A DNA stretch of 9,836 bases from Candidatus Bathyarchaeota archaeon (GTDB lineage Archaea; Thermoproteota; Bathyarchaeia; Bathyarchaeales; Bathyarchaeaceae): positions 1 to 9,836 of the forward strand of contig QMYO01000040.1 of the NCBI GenBank assembly GCA_003662715.1, written 5' to 3'. Both the position numbers and the translations under genes were made by a program. The notes under the pieces were generated by a model. The model did not search any database. It was not told the DNA's origin and saw only the letters and a program-made list of their open reading frames with translations. Within the stretch, counting starts at the first letter, position 1; each line of letters begins with the position of its first letter. This document shows positions 1 to 7,552 of the stretch, piece after piece.

Positions 1-644
1 CTTTCGAAGCTACTGAGGAGATTAACCCCAGCGACAAGATAATACTACCAGGCGGCTCAATTGTGCAAATGATAAATGCCACACTTAACGGTGTAACGCC
101 ACTATACGAAGGTGTTGACTACGAAGTCTTCGGCACAGGCGCGCCAGACTACTCTCACAACGAAATACACTGGCTAAGATCCTTAAACCCAGGTGACAGT
201 GTAGAGTTCTGCTACTGGACGCCCGACCTCGACCCTCACGGCTACTATCTAGCTGGTCTGCCATGGCAGCAAACTTTCTACAGCCTCGGACCATACTATG
301 TAGTAGACATAAAGGAGGGTGTAGGCGGCTACGCAATAATGAACTGTGTAGACAGCCACTGGCTGGGATCACCTGAGCATGACGGAATTCCGCTTGGAGA
401 GATCGACTGGATGTGGTACTGGGATGGAACAGTAAAGCCTCGCAGCGGCTACTATCAAATAAACCTGTATGATGCTGTCACACTTCTGAAAGCCTACGGC
501 TCTCGTGGAGACACTTGTCCAGTGCCCCCGAACTGGTTCCCAGGAGCAGACATGGATCAGTTTGAACTGTGCCGTATAGGGCTGTACGACGCAGTCTTGC
601 TACTCGGAGTTTACGGTACAAAATTCGGAATACCGCCACCATAA
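1..644 (+). CDS. C-terminal part of a secreted solute-binding-like protein with two dockerin-like repeats (5' end outside window)
   Basis: The reading frame is open from the left edge (first whole codon at base 3) to TAA at 642-644, so the start lies outside the window; the ATG at 69 is internal. The visible part is 213 codons. Its middle has a GPYYVVDIKEGVGGY stretch followed later by N, which resembles the GPY...G...N motif of family 5 solute-binding proteins (peptide/oligosaccharide ABC importers). The gene lies directly upstream of the dppB permease, as a binding-protein gene usually does. After a W-rich linker (GEIDWMWYWD) come two LYDAV-LL--YG repeats of dockerin type, whose calcium-loop acids are mostly lost (first repeat P/S/Y at loop positions 1/3/5; second D/F/L). 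The protein would act outside the cell, delivering substrate to the permeases. The binding-protein call is inferred from context and this motif; the repeats are seen directly. It could instead be another secreted protein. Confidence 0.62.
   Translation, partial: FEATEEINPSDKIILPGGSIVQMINATLNGVTPLYEGVDYEVFGTGAPDYSHNEIHWLRSLNPGDSVEFCYWTPDLDPHGYYLAGLPWQQTFYSLGPYYVVDIKEGVGGYAIMNCVDSHWLGSPEHDGIPLGEIDWMWYWDGTVKPRSGYYQINLYDAVTLLKAYGSRGDTCPVPPNWFPGADMDQFELCRIGLYDAVLLLGVYGTKFGIPPP
441..503 (+). repeat. Dockerin-like repeat 1, degenerate calcium loop
   Basis: This segment encodes INLYDAVTLLKAYG, matching the LYDAV-LL--YG core of archaeal dockerin-like repeats. The loop positions that hold D/N in a calcium-binding dockerin are P, S and Y here; only the last Asp (of LYD) is kept. 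It forms a pair with the segment at 549-620. Confidence 0.65.
549..620 (+). repeat. Dockerin-like repeat 2, degenerate calcium loop
   Basis: This segment encodes DQFELCRIGLYDAVLLLGVYG. It is the second copy of the LYDAV-LL--YG core, with the first and last loop acids present but the middle ligands replaced by F and L. The spacing to repeat 1 (about 15 residues, proline-rich) resembles the linker between duplicated dockerin segments. Confidence 0.65.
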
Positions 645-667
645 AATTTGAGAACAGTTTCAACAAT

Positions 668-684
668 CCCCCCCTTTTTATTTC
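668..684 (+). terminator. C-run followed by T-run, likely archaeal terminator
   Basis: Seven C are followed by TTTTTATTT, starting 24 bases after the stop of the binding-like protein. Archaeal termination commonly relies on T-tracts without a hairpin. This would separate the upstream gene from dppB, although partial read-through is possible. Confidence 0.45.
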
Positions 685-693
685 AAGCTAAAC

Positions 694-743
694 CTTAAAT
701 ATGGATTCGACTTTTTAAAAATCGAGGGTTTCGAAGTAGGGTG
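694..743 (+). promoter_or_regulatory. TATA-like box and Shine-Dalgarno of the dppBC operon
   Basis: CTTAAATA at 694-701 is a good archaeal TATA-like box, placing transcription start near 722-728. AGGGTG at 738-743 lies 7 bases before the ATG at 751 and decides that start. The 10-bp palindrome CATTTAAATG (744-753) overlaps the start codon and could be an operator, but it may be chance. A second A/T tract (TTTTTAAAA, 712-720) is too close to leave room for the Shine-Dalgarno in the leader. Confidence 0.5.
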
Positions 744-750
744 CATTTAA

Positions 751-1752
751 ATGGGATTAAAAGAATACATTGCAAAAAGAATTGTATATTCAATTATCCT
801 GATTTTCGCCGTTCTAACCGTAAATTTCTTGATATTTGCAATGATGCCTGGTGACCCGCTAAGACAGTACATGGCGCGTGTTGAACTCGCCACAACCCAA
901 GAACAGTACCAAATGTTAAGAGAACAGCTGGGTCTAGATAAACCCTTGCACCAAAAATATGTAGAGTATCTTGGTAGAATGCTAACATGGAACTTCGGAA
1001 AGGGAATGATAGGGGGAGGAGTGGATGTCACCTCACAAATCATGCAAAGGTTACCTAACACCTTAATATTGATGGGAACTTCCGCTGTCTTGTCAATTAT
1101 TGCAGGAGTTTTGATTGGTGCCTTGGTTGCTACTAAAAGAGGAAGCTGGTTTGACACAACCATGGTTACAGGTTCGCTTTTGACATACTCTGTACCCATA
1201 TTCTTCATAGGCTGGTTAATGATATTCTTTTTCGCCGTCCAACTGAAGTGGTTTCCAATAGGCGGGGTTGAACCAAGAATATGGGGTCGCAACCCGCCGA
1301 CAAGCCTGATAGAATTCTTAGCAGGACGTATATCTTGCCTAGTGTTACCCACAATCACCTTATTCCTTTTCAGCGTTGGCGGATGGATACTTCTTTCCAG
1401 AGCATGTATTCTTGAAACAATCACCGAAGACTACGTTGTCACGGCAAAAGCTAAAGGTCTTCGAGAGAGAACAATCTTGTACAAACATATTCTCAAAAAT
1501 GCTTCCCTACCCCTTATTACTAACGTTGCAATGACCTTTGGCTTCCTTATCTCAGGAGCTATAATAACAGAAACTCTCTTCACATATAACGGCATGGGGC
1601 TGCTGATCTGGGATGCTATGAGGGGAGGGCCAGCCCCGGATTTACCAACTCTTCAAGCAATCTTTTACATAATTAGTCTTTGTGTAATTGTGGCAAACTT
1701 TATAGCAGATCTATTGTATGGGATAATTGATCCACGTATTAAATATAGGTGA
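751..1752 (+). CDS. dppB: ABC transporter permease, DppB/OppB family
   Basis: This 333-residue integral membrane permease belongs to peptide/nickel/oligosaccharide importers (BPD_transp_1 fold) and pairs with the DppC-like subunit encoded next. The N-terminus has the family pattern: a basic start, one membrane helix (about residues 10-30), then MMPGDPL, which is the conserved PGDP of DppB. Further helices follow at about 98-120 and 130-160, with more to the C-terminus. The cytoplasmic EAA loop that docks on the ATPases is visible at about residue 231 (AKAKGLRERTILYKHILKNA). The C-terminus, DLLYGIIDPRIKYR, is the typical DppB ending. Length is normal for the family. ATG 751 is chosen because AGGGTG lies 7 bases upstream. 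The stop overlaps the first possible dppC codon. Substrate cannot be read from sequence; related archaeal importers carry peptides or oligosaccharides. Confidence 0.93.
   Translation: MGLKEYIAKRIVYSIILIFAVLTVNFLIFAMMPGDPLRQYMARVELATTQEQYQMLREQLGLDKPLHQKYVEYLGRMLTWNFGKGMIGGGVDVTSQIMQRLPNTLILMGTSAVLSIIAGVLIGALVATKRGSWFDTTMVTGSLLTYSVPIFFIGWLMIFFFAVQLKWFPIGGVEPRIWGRNPPTSLIEFLAGRISCLVLPTITLFLFSVGGWILLSRACILETITEDYVVTAKAKGLRERTILYKHILKNASLPLITNVAMTFGFLISGAIITETLFTYNGMGLLIWDAMRGGPAPDLPTLQAIFYIISLCVIVANFIADLLYGIIDPRIKYR
1747..1752 (+). promoter_or_regulatory. Shine-Dalgarno embedded in the dppB stop codon
   Basis: AGGTGA contains the TGA stop of dppB and sits 5 bases before ATG 1758. This supports 1758 as the dppC start rather than GTG 1749, and implies translational coupling of the two permeases. 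The same arrangement recurs at dppD/dppF. Confidence 0.6.
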
Positions 1753-1757
1753 AAATT

Positions 1758-3695
1758 ATGGCAACACGCAAAGCTAGAATGAGATTCGCAATCAAAAGAT
1801 TCAAAGGTTTCTGGAACCAGTTTAAAAAAAGCAAAAGAGGAATCACCGGACTATCTATAATAACTTTTTTTGTGGTTTTGGCGATTTTTGCCCCCTTAAT
1901 AGCTCCTTATGCCCCAATGGATCCCAAGAAAGACGAGGATAAATATCCTGTTCAAACAACTCCTCCTAGAATAGCTGAAAAGCTGTGCGCTCCTACATGG
2001 TATAAATATCTTCCCTGGATACCGAGAGGACTGACCCAAGTTGAGGAACTGTTCTGGACAGACATCATAGAGTTAGGTGACGCATCTTTCCTAAAATTTG
2101 GCCGCTTAGAAGTAACAGACATAGAAACCCTAACTTCAAAAGAAACGTTCGACAAGTATAGAGGAAATGTTACATCCAGTTATATCGAATTAAGTAAAGC
2201 TGCCGCAGGAACTCCGCATTTGCAACTTATCTTTCCGAACGGTACCATCAAGGATGTAGAAGTTCCGGAAGAGTGGTGGACTTCTAAAAGTCCGGCTGTG
2301 CTGGGCGGCGAGGTCGGGTCGCCTGCTTATGTCTCCATGCGCTCCTTCGTTTACGACCTCCGCGAAAAATTTGGCGAAGACCTCACATATATCGCTTTTA
2401 AAGTGAACTATAACTACTCTAGAGATCTTACAGAAAATATGGAATTAGTGCCGGATTTCCAATTCTCATCTAACCAAACCTTTAATGAAGAGTGGGATTG
2501 GACCACTCTAACTGGAAGTGCCCGGCTACGATATAACAGCCTAGAAGGGGTTGATAAGGATGGATGTATTGAGATAACCTATAGTCCAAAGGCTGGCGAA
2601 AATGAGTCAAAAGTAGTTTTAAAGAAACAGTTTAAATATCCGTACTATGAACCGCCACTATCTTTTTGGGGACACATCTCTCTTCGTGTTCAAGGCGGGC
2701 CAGTCAGCTTGGTGGTAACCGTTCAAAAAGAAGGAGAGGAATCAATTACCATATTAAAACTTCGCCAAAGTGAGCAAGAAACATACTTTCATAAAGTAAT
2801 ATCTTCCTTTGCGGATGAAGTAAAACAAGTTTCAGGCTCGCTATCCCCTGAAAAGGCCATATTACCATCGCCTGGCGATTACATCTTTGCCATCGAAGTA
2901 GTTTTCAATGGTGAAGACGATACTACAGTATACCTAGACGATGTTAACCTTTTACTTTATGGCAATACTTTCGGGCTTCTAGGCACAGACAACGCAGCTG
3001 GAAGCTCATATCCTCGAGACATCTTCAGTACGTTAGTTTATGGAACTCGAGTATCCCTAATTGTGGGTATACTTTCAGCTCTTTTTGGCACATTAATTGG
3101 ATTGTTTCTAGGGTTAGTCTCTGGATATGTAGGAGGCATCGTAGATGAAATTATAATGAGGGTAGCAGACCTGTTTCTGGTTCTTCCAACATTACCATTG
3201 TTTATAATACTAGTTGTTGCCCTGAAGTTGGTTTACGGCATAGTCAGTATGTGGAATATCATATTAGTCCTGACATTGTTCGGTTGGATGGGTTTTGCAA
3301 GAAGTGTGAGATCCATGGTTCTCAGCCTACGGGAAAGACCATTCGTTGAAGCAGCAAAAGCCGCAGGAGCCGGGAGATTCTACATAATAAATAGACATAT
3401 ACTTCCAAATGTCTTCGCGTTAGTTTACATCACACTTGCAACCTCTGTTCCAGGCGCGATAATAACAGAGGCTTCATTGAGCTGGCTGGGACTCGGTGAC
3501 CCGAGGATCCCATCTTGGGGCAAACTGTTATATGACTTCCAAACTTCTGGAATAGCAGTTACTAAGGGTCTCACAGAATACTGGTTCTGGATGTTCCCAG
3601 CTTGCATCGCAATTGCATTGCTTGCTATGGCTTTTATACTAATAGGATACGCTTTAGACGAAATATTAAATCCAAGGCTAAGAATGAGACGATAA
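1758..3695 (+). CDS. dppC: ABC transporter permease, DppC/OppC family, with a ~350-residue extracellular insertion
   Basis: At 645 residues this partner permease to DppB is about twice the usual ~300. The first helix lies at about residues 33-53 (ITGLSIITFFVVLAIFAPLI), followed by the family's APYAP motif. The normal next motif, LGTDNLGRD, appears only near residue 410 as LGTDNAAGSSYPRD, with a few extra residues inside it. The rest is a standard DppC core: membrane segments, the EAA loop at about 530-560 (AAKAAGAGRFYIINRHILPN), SWLGLGDPRIPSWG and the C-terminal NPRLRMR. The inserted part faces outward, has five N-X-S/T sequons and two cysteines, and ends in TVYLDDVNLLLYG, a pattern typical of the last strand of jelly-roll carbohydrate-binding-like domains. 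I prefer ATG 1758 over GTG 1749 for its Shine-Dalgarno. The insertion is seen directly; its fold and ligand are inferred. Confidence 0.92.
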   Translation: MATRKARMRFAIKRFKGFWNQFKKSKRGITGLSIITFFVVLAIFAPLIAPYAPMDPKKDEDKYPVQTTPPRIAEKLCAPTWYKYLPWIPRGLTQVEELFWTDIIELGDASFLKFGRLEVTDIETLTSKETFDKYRGNVTSSYIELSKAAAGTPHLQLIFPNGTIKDVEVPEEWWTSKSPAVLGGEVGSPAYVSMRSFVYDLREKFGEDLTYIAFKVNYNYSRDLTENMELVPDFQFSSNQTFNEEWDWTTLTGSARLRYNSLEGVDKDGCIEITYSPKAGENESKVVLKKQFKYPYYEPPLSFWGHISLRVQGGPVSLVVTVQKEGEESITILKLRQSEQETYFHKVISSFADEVKQVSGSLSPEKAILPSPGDYIFAIEVVFNGEDDTTVYLDDVNLLLYGNTFGLLGTDNAAGSSYPRDIFSTLVYGTRVSLIVGILSALFGTLIGLFLGLVSGYVGGIVDEIIMRVADLFLVLPTLPLFIILVVALKLVYGIVSMWNIILVLTLFGWMGFARSVRSMVLSLRERPFVEAAKAAGAGRFYIINRHILPNVFALVYITLATSVPGAIITEASLSWLGLGDPRIPSWGKLLYDFQTSGIAVTKGLTEYWFWMFPACIAIALLAMAFILIGYALDEILNPRLRMRR

Positions 3696-3712
3696 AAAGC
3701 TTAACGCACTGT

Positions 3713-4156
3713 TTAGCATTTAGAGCTAGCGGAATTAGCTAAGCTCCAAATCACTCTATCCAAATAATTCCAGAATTCTCTTTCCAACTTTTCCAGTGCC
3801 TCCTGCGATTTTAATCCCTTTAACGTTAGTATTCCTCCACCCAAAAAAGTGGTCAAAATACCACGTCTAACTAGAGCCCTAGAGAGGGAACCAGCATCAA
3901 ACCTAACCTTGAAGTCGTCTGGTCGACCACTAATATATATGTGGATAGTCTCGAGTATATCATGGTGTTGCGTAGGCGCCACAATAATGTGATACTCCTC
4001 TTCCGAGCTTTCTAGGGAAGTGACAAATTTTCTTTTCTCAAAAAACTGCATTAAATGATTAATTAACACTGATAAATCAACGCCTTTATTAATCCACCGA
4101 TCCTCCATTTTCATCTTAAATAACTTGAATAGAGTAGAGTAAAAACTTTTCCGCAA
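3713..4156 (-). CDS. Small soluble protein of unknown function between the permease and ATPase genes
   Basis: The frame gives up to 147 residues from a TTG start at 4156, or 133 from ATG 4114 and 131 from ATG 4108. No clear Shine-Dalgarno precedes any of them, so the start is undecided. I do not recognise the family. There is no signal peptide or membrane helix. The sequence alternates short strands and helices, with a glycine-rich FLGGGIL turn near the middle and a charged C-terminal helix (LEKLEREFWNYLDRVIW). It looks like a genuine small alpha/beta domain because its residue mix is balanced and it fills the gap tightly: its stop is 17 bases from the dppC stop and its 5' end shares a divergent promoter region with dppD. 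Its place inside the transporter cluster hints at a linked role, but opposite orientation argues against simple co-expression. Confidence 0.7.
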   Translation of the reverse strand: MRKSFYSTLFKLFKMKMEDRWINKGVDLSVLINHLMQFFEKRKFVTSLESSEEEYHIIVAPTQHHDILETIHIYISGRPDDFKVRFDAGSLSRALVRRGILTTFLGGGILTLKGLKSQEALEKLEREFWNYLDRVIWSLANSASSKC

Positions 4157-4160
4157 ATGG

Positions 4161-4224
4161 AATCCTTAAAACTTAAATCTTAAATAAACATTGGAACTAT
4201 ACCTATCATATACCAAGTAGGTGG
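4161..4224. promoter_or_regulatory. Divergent promoter region: dppD (+) and the small unknown gene (-)
   Basis: CTTAAATA at 4179-4186 is a TATA-like box for dppD, and AGGTGG at 4219-4224 is its Shine-Dalgarno, 4 bases before ATG 4229. On the opposite strand the same A/T-rich block reads TTTATTTAAG and could serve the small gene, with a start near 4155. The CTTAAA hexamer occurs repeatedly here (from about 4164 to 4184), so the exact box for each direction is uncertain. Confidence 0.5.
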
Positions 4225-4228
4225 AAGT

Positions 4229-5188
4229 ATGGTATTGCTAGATGTACAAAACCTAACAACGTACTATACGACTCTCAGAGGACCTGTTAGAGCCGCCGAA
4301 AACGTTAATTTCCAGTTAGAAAAAGGAGAAGCCTTGGGATTAGCTGGAGAGTCAGGTTGCGGCAAAACCACCGTTGCTCTTTCACTACTAAGAATCTTGC
4401 CTTATAACGGCAAGATCGTTGGTGGTAAGATTCTCTTTAAACAACAGGACATCACCCAACTTTCAGAAAACAGGATGAGAAAAGACATCAGATGGAAAGG
4501 CATATCTCTAATATTTCAAGGAGCCATGAATGCTTTTAACCCAGTGTATAAGGTAGAAGATCAGATCGTCGAAGCTATCAGATTTCATGAACCGAACGTG
4601 AGCAAAAAGGAGGCCCAAGAGCGTGTGGGAAAACTATTTGAAATGGTAGGAATGGAAGCCTCGAGAGCAAAGAACTATCCCCACGAATTCAGTGGCGGAA
4701 TGAGGCAACGTGCAATGATTGCTATGGCTCTTGCATGTAACCCTGACATAGTAATTGCTGATGAACCGGGAACAGCCCTAGATGTAATAGTTCAAGCCCA
4801 AGTTTTAAAACTACTTAACGAGCTTAAAAAGAGTTTGAATCTATCGATCATCATGATTACACATGACTTATCGCTAATTACTGAAACATGTGAAAAACTT
4901 GTCATAATGTACGCTGGTAATGTGGTAGAGTCAGGAGACATTATAGCTATACATAAAAACCCGCTTCACCCTTATACACAAGACCTAATATCTGCCTTCC
5001 CGAACATACATGCTGAGAGACACCGAATGACCTCAATTCCAGGTTCTCCGCCTGACCTACTTAAGCCTCCACCGGGATGTAGGTTTCATCCTCGATGCAA
5101 ATATGCCATGGAAATTTGCCGAAAAGAGACGCCAAAACTTAAAGAGGTAGCTAAAAACCATAGTGTTGCGTGTCACTTACAGAGGTGA
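4229..5188 (+). CDS. dppD: ABC transporter ATP-binding protein, DppD/OppD family
   Basis: This 319-residue cytoplasmic ATPase energises the DppB/DppC permease pair together with DppF. Visible motifs are Walker [10 protein letters not shown] (about residues 40-48), the Q-loop [11 protein letters not shown], signature SGGMRQR (about 155), Walker B IVIADEP (about 174-180) followed by GTALD where most relatives have TTALD, and the switch histidine in ITHDLS (about 211). The C-terminal oligopeptide/dipeptide extension has [20 protein letters not shown] and further cysteines (C-X5-C-X6-C and a last Cys in ACH). In studied DppD proteins such cysteines hold a 4Fe-4S cluster; here that is inferred from the pattern. 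The gene has its own promoter and Shine-Dalgarno and is followed after 4 bases by dppF. Length is normal. Confidence 0.95.
   Translation: MVLLDVQNLTTYYTTLRGPVRAAENVNFQLEKGEALGLAGESGCGKTTVALSLLRILPYNGKIVGGKILFKQQDITQLSENRMRKDIRWKGISLIFQGAMNAFNPVYKVEDQIVEAIRFHEPNVSKKEAQERVGKLFEMVGMEASRAKNYPHEFSGGMRQRAMIAMALACNPDIVIADEPGTALDVIVQAQVLKLLNELKKSLNLSIIMITHDLSLITETCEKLVIMYAGNVVESGDIIAIHKNPLHPYTQDLISAFPNIHAERHRMTSIPGSPPDLLKPPPGCRFHPRCKYAMEICRKETPKLKEVAKNHSVACHLQR
5183..5188 (+). promoter_or_regulatory. Shine-Dalgarno embedded in the dppD stop codon
   Basis: AGGTGA includes the dppD TGA stop and lies 4 bases before ATG 5193, fixing the dppF start there rather than at the upstream in-frame GTG 5163. A ribosome ending dppD would be positioned to begin dppF. 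Confidence 0.6.
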
Positions 5189-5192
5189 TAAG

Positions 5193-6191
5193 ATGACAAC
5201 AATCGTGAAAGCCGAGAACTTGAAAAAGTACTTTCCAATAAAGTTAGGGTTTTTTAGGACACTCTTATCTAAAAGCGAACTCTATGTCCACGCTGTGGAC
5301 GGAATCAGTTTCGAGATAGAAAAAGGAGAAATCTTCGGGCTTGCAGGCGAGAGTGGAAGTGGAAAAACAACTACTGGAAGACTTTTACTTCGACTAATCG
5401 AGCCGACCGAAGGGACTATCTACTTTGAAGGAAAAGATATCACTCACATAGATGAAAATCAGATGAAGTTGCTTCGACGTAAAATGCAAATTGTATTTCA
5501 AGATCCATACGAATCCTTGAACCCGAGGATGACCATTGGCGATATCGTAGCCGAGCCATTAAGAGTGTTGAAGGTAACACACAGCGATGCCGAAATAGAG
5601 GAAAGAGTGAAATCAACTCTTGAAGATGTGGAATTGACCCCTCCAGAGGAATTCATGTTCAGGTATCCCCATGAAGTCAGTGGTGGTCAAAGGCAAAGGG
5701 TCGCGGTAGCTAGGGCTTTTGTACTTAGCCCAGACTTTATCGTTGCAGACGAGCCGGTTTCAATGCTGGACGTTTCTATCAGGGCTGAAATTCTAAACCT
5801 AATGTATAGGCTGGTTGAAAAAAATAAAACAGCATTCCTTTACATTACACATGATTTGGCCTTAGCAAGACATATGTGTGATAGACTTGGCATCATGTAT
5901 CTAGGTAAAATCATGGAAATGGGTACAACGGAACAAATCGTTTTCGAACCTCTACATCCCTACACTAAAGCCTTAATTGACGCTGTCCCAGTCCCTGATC
6001 CGACAGCTAAAAGAATTGAAGTCGTTATTAAAGGTGAAATTCCAAGTCCCGTCAACCCACCCCCAGGTTGTAGATTTCACACTCGTTGTCCAGTGTGCAT
6101 CGGAGATATCTGCCGCACAAAGGAACCGCCATTAATTGACGCGGGTAATGGCCATCTAGTAGCATGCCATCTTTACCATAAAGGAAAATGA
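5193..6191 (+). CDS. dppF: ABC transporter ATP-binding protein, DppF/OppF family
   Basis: This is the second ATPase of the importer, 332 residues from ATG 5193. The N-terminal NLKKYFPIK and the FFRTLLSK insertion before HAVDGISFEI are characteristic of DppF/OppF. Motifs are Walker A GESGSGKTT (about 52-60), Q-loop VFQDPYESLNPRMT, signature SGGQRQR (about 163), Walker B FIVADEP (about 182-188), D-loop SMLDVS and switch histidine in ITHDLA (about 220). The C-terminal extension carries GCRFHTRC, further cysteines and a last ACH, matching the likely Fe-S cysteine pattern of its partner DppD. It would form a heterodimer with DppD under the permeases. Its Shine-Dalgarno overlaps the dppD stop, so the two ATPases are probably made in equal amounts. 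It ends 49 bases before a convergent gene. Confidence 0.95.
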   Translation: MTTIVKAENLKKYFPIKLGFFRTLLSKSELYVHAVDGISFEIEKGEIFGLAGESGSGKTTTGRLLLRLIEPTEGTIYFEGKDITHIDENQMKLLRRKMQIVFQDPYESLNPRMTIGDIVAEPLRVLKVTHSDAEIEERVKSTLEDVELTPPEEFMFRYPHEVSGGQRQRVAVARAFVLSPDFIVADEPVSMLDVSIRAEILNLMYRLVEKNKTAFLYITHDLALARHMCDRLGIMYLGKIMEMGTTEQIVFEPLHPYTKALIDAVPVPDPTAKRIEVVIKGEIPSPVNPPPGCRFHTRCPVCIGDICRTKEPPLIDAGNGHLVACHLYHKGK

Positions 6192-6240
6192 TAGTTTACC
6201 ATTTGAAAATAGAAAACAACTGAGAGGGCACCGACAGTAG

Positions 6241-6876
6241 TTAACGCTTCTTCGTTCTTGATAGTGGTTTGTACTTTGAACTTCTTCTTGAACCCCAGAG
6301 CGACAAAGATCCCCCAACTGCTATTAGCAGTATACCTATAGGTAAAACGAAAAGGTAAGGATACTCCTTATAGGCAACTTCCTTTACAAGCCTCAGGTTT
6401 TCGGGAACCCAGTACTCTCCTTTTCCCGGCGAAATATAGCGCGCGTTCTTTCTAGTTGTAATATTTGCCAAGTAGTTGTCCGTGAAAGGGACGATTCCAC
6501 CGACTTCTATTGGGGGATCACTGACTTTTAAGCCATCATCCTTTGATACAAGAGTGATATTGGAAAGAACGGTTTTGTCTCCAATTTTTTTAAATTCTAT
6601 CTCAAATACTGTTTTACCTGCTTGAGAACTAGAAATTTCAACAACCAACTTCAAAGTATGATCGAAAACAATCACCTCATCCAGATTTGGGGGAGTAAAT
6701 TCAACCGACAGTTTTTCACCCTTATTAAATGGCGCTGACACCTCCCATCTGTTGTTGACAGGAGCTTCTGCTACTATGGCTCTTTCGGATCTTTCAACGG
6801 GGTTTGTCGATATGGAAACAACAATTACTCCAGCAAACATGAGAATGATTCCGAAAGCTACTAGGTCTTTCCTCAT
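6241..6876 (-). CDS. Membrane-anchored ectodomain protein of unknown function
   Basis: This 211-residue protein has a helix near the N-terminus (about residues 6-23, FGIILMFAGVIVVSI) and another near the C-terminus (about 173-193, LFVLPIGILLIAVGGSL), then a strongly basic tail (SRTKKR). Between them is a beta-rich domain of about 145 residues with N-X-T sequons (NIT twice). The layout implies a domain on the outer face with both ends inside, or a cleaved signal followed by a C-terminal anchor. Motifs such as DPPIEVGGIVPF and KEYPYLFVLP look like those of recurrent archaeal secreted proteins I recall without a named function. ATG 6876 is preceded by AGGGTG with a 5-base gap. The gene converges on dppF and diverges from the next membrane-protein gene. 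No function is assigned. Confidence 0.82.
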   Translation of the reverse strand: MRKDLVAFGIILMFAGVIVVSISTNPVERSERAIVAEAPVNNRWEVSAPFNKGEKLSVEFTPPNLDEVIVFDHTLKLVVEISSSQAGKTVFEIEFKKIGDKTVLSNITLVSKDDGLKVSDPPIEVGGIVPFTDNYLANITTRKNARYISPGKGEYWVPENLRLVKEVAYKEYPYLFVLPIGILLIAVGGSLSLWGSRRSSKYKPLSRTKKR

Positions 6877-6881
6877 AAAGG

Positions 6882-6926
6882 CACCCTGAACCCGTTAGAA
6901 ATAAAAACTTTACTAATATTAAACCT
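6882..6926 (-). promoter_or_regulatory. Shine-Dalgarno and TATA-like region of the ectodomain gene
   Basis: On the minus strand AGGGTG (6882-6887) lies 5 bases before ATG 6876, and a TTTAATATTA tract (about 6917-6926) is at a suitable distance for a TATA box. The downstream plus-strand gene reads away from the same region. Confidence 0.4.
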
Positions 6927-6965
6927 TTAGTTATCTACCTACAAGCGAACTCGATACGAATTAAA

Positions 6966-7000
6966 GGTTAAATATATGAAAAATTCAATATTATTGAGGA
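6966..7000 (+). promoter_or_regulatory. TATA-like box and Shine-Dalgarno deciding the start at 7006
   Basis: TTAAATATA (6968-6976) overlaps the first in-frame ATG (6976) and looks like the TATA box itself, while GAGGA (6996-7000) lies 5 bases before ATG 7006. Together these favour 7006 as the true start and a very short leader. If 6976 is used, only a weak AAGG lies upstream. Confidence 0.45.
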
Positions 7001-7005
7001 AAAGT

Positions 7006-7497
7006 ATGCATTTAAGATTTGAGAAATTGAACATATTTAAGCTGACAAGAAAAGATGTTTTGATAATTACATTGATGGCCACTGCTATATCGTTAATTAT
7101 GATAAAAGCGTATATGCTCTTCTACCTAGAAGATCCTTTAGCGAAAAGATTTTGGTGCGTGTATGCCAATCCTGGATTAGAAATATTGGATATTCTGATT
7201 ATAACCTTGATAAGTACAGTAGCCACTATCTTTTTCTCTGATGCTGATAAAATCGTATACGGCTTTGCAGGATCATTTGCCCTATCTTTTGTTGTCGCAG
7301 TTGTCTATGCATCTCTATTTATTTGGTATGTAATGGGCGCTGAAAGGCTATTCTCTCAATATGCTTATGATTGGGAGTGGGTAGTATATGCAGGATTCTG
7401 GAAAATGTTTTTTGTCATGGTTCCATGGATAATCGGTGCCAGTGCTATTGGTTTGGTAATCGGAATCATCATTAGAGCATGGATAATGGCCGTGTAA
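7006..7497 (+). CDS. Four-helix membrane protein of unknown function
   Basis: The product is 163 residues from ATG 7006 (173 if ATG 6976 is used). Four hydrophobic segments are visible: VLIITLMATAISLIMIKAYM, ILDILIITLISTVATIFF, a long FAGSFALSFVVAVVYASLFIWYV, and MVPWIIGASAIGLVIGIIIR. The N-terminus is basic and would lie inside. There are no catalytic or ligand motifs that I recognise, and the loops are short apart from an aromatic one (YAYDWEWVVYAGFW) between helices 3 and 4. The gene is divergent from the ectodomain gene upstream and is followed by about 380 bases holding only a decayed fragment. Function unknown; it could be a small transporter or an accessory membrane subunit, but nothing in the sequence decides this. 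Confidence 0.8.
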   Translation: MHLRFEKLNIFKLTRKDVLIITLMATAISLIMIKAYMLFYLEDPLAKRFWCVYANPGLEILDILIITLISTVATIFFSDADKIVYGFAGSFALSFVVAVVYASLFIWYVMGAERLFSQYAYDWEWVVYAGFWKMFFVMVPWIIGASAIGLVIGIIIRAWIMAV

Positions 7498-7552
7498 AAT
7501 ATAAGTCTCTTAAAACGTAACTTTCTACCGTTTACATAATCAACTACAATTA

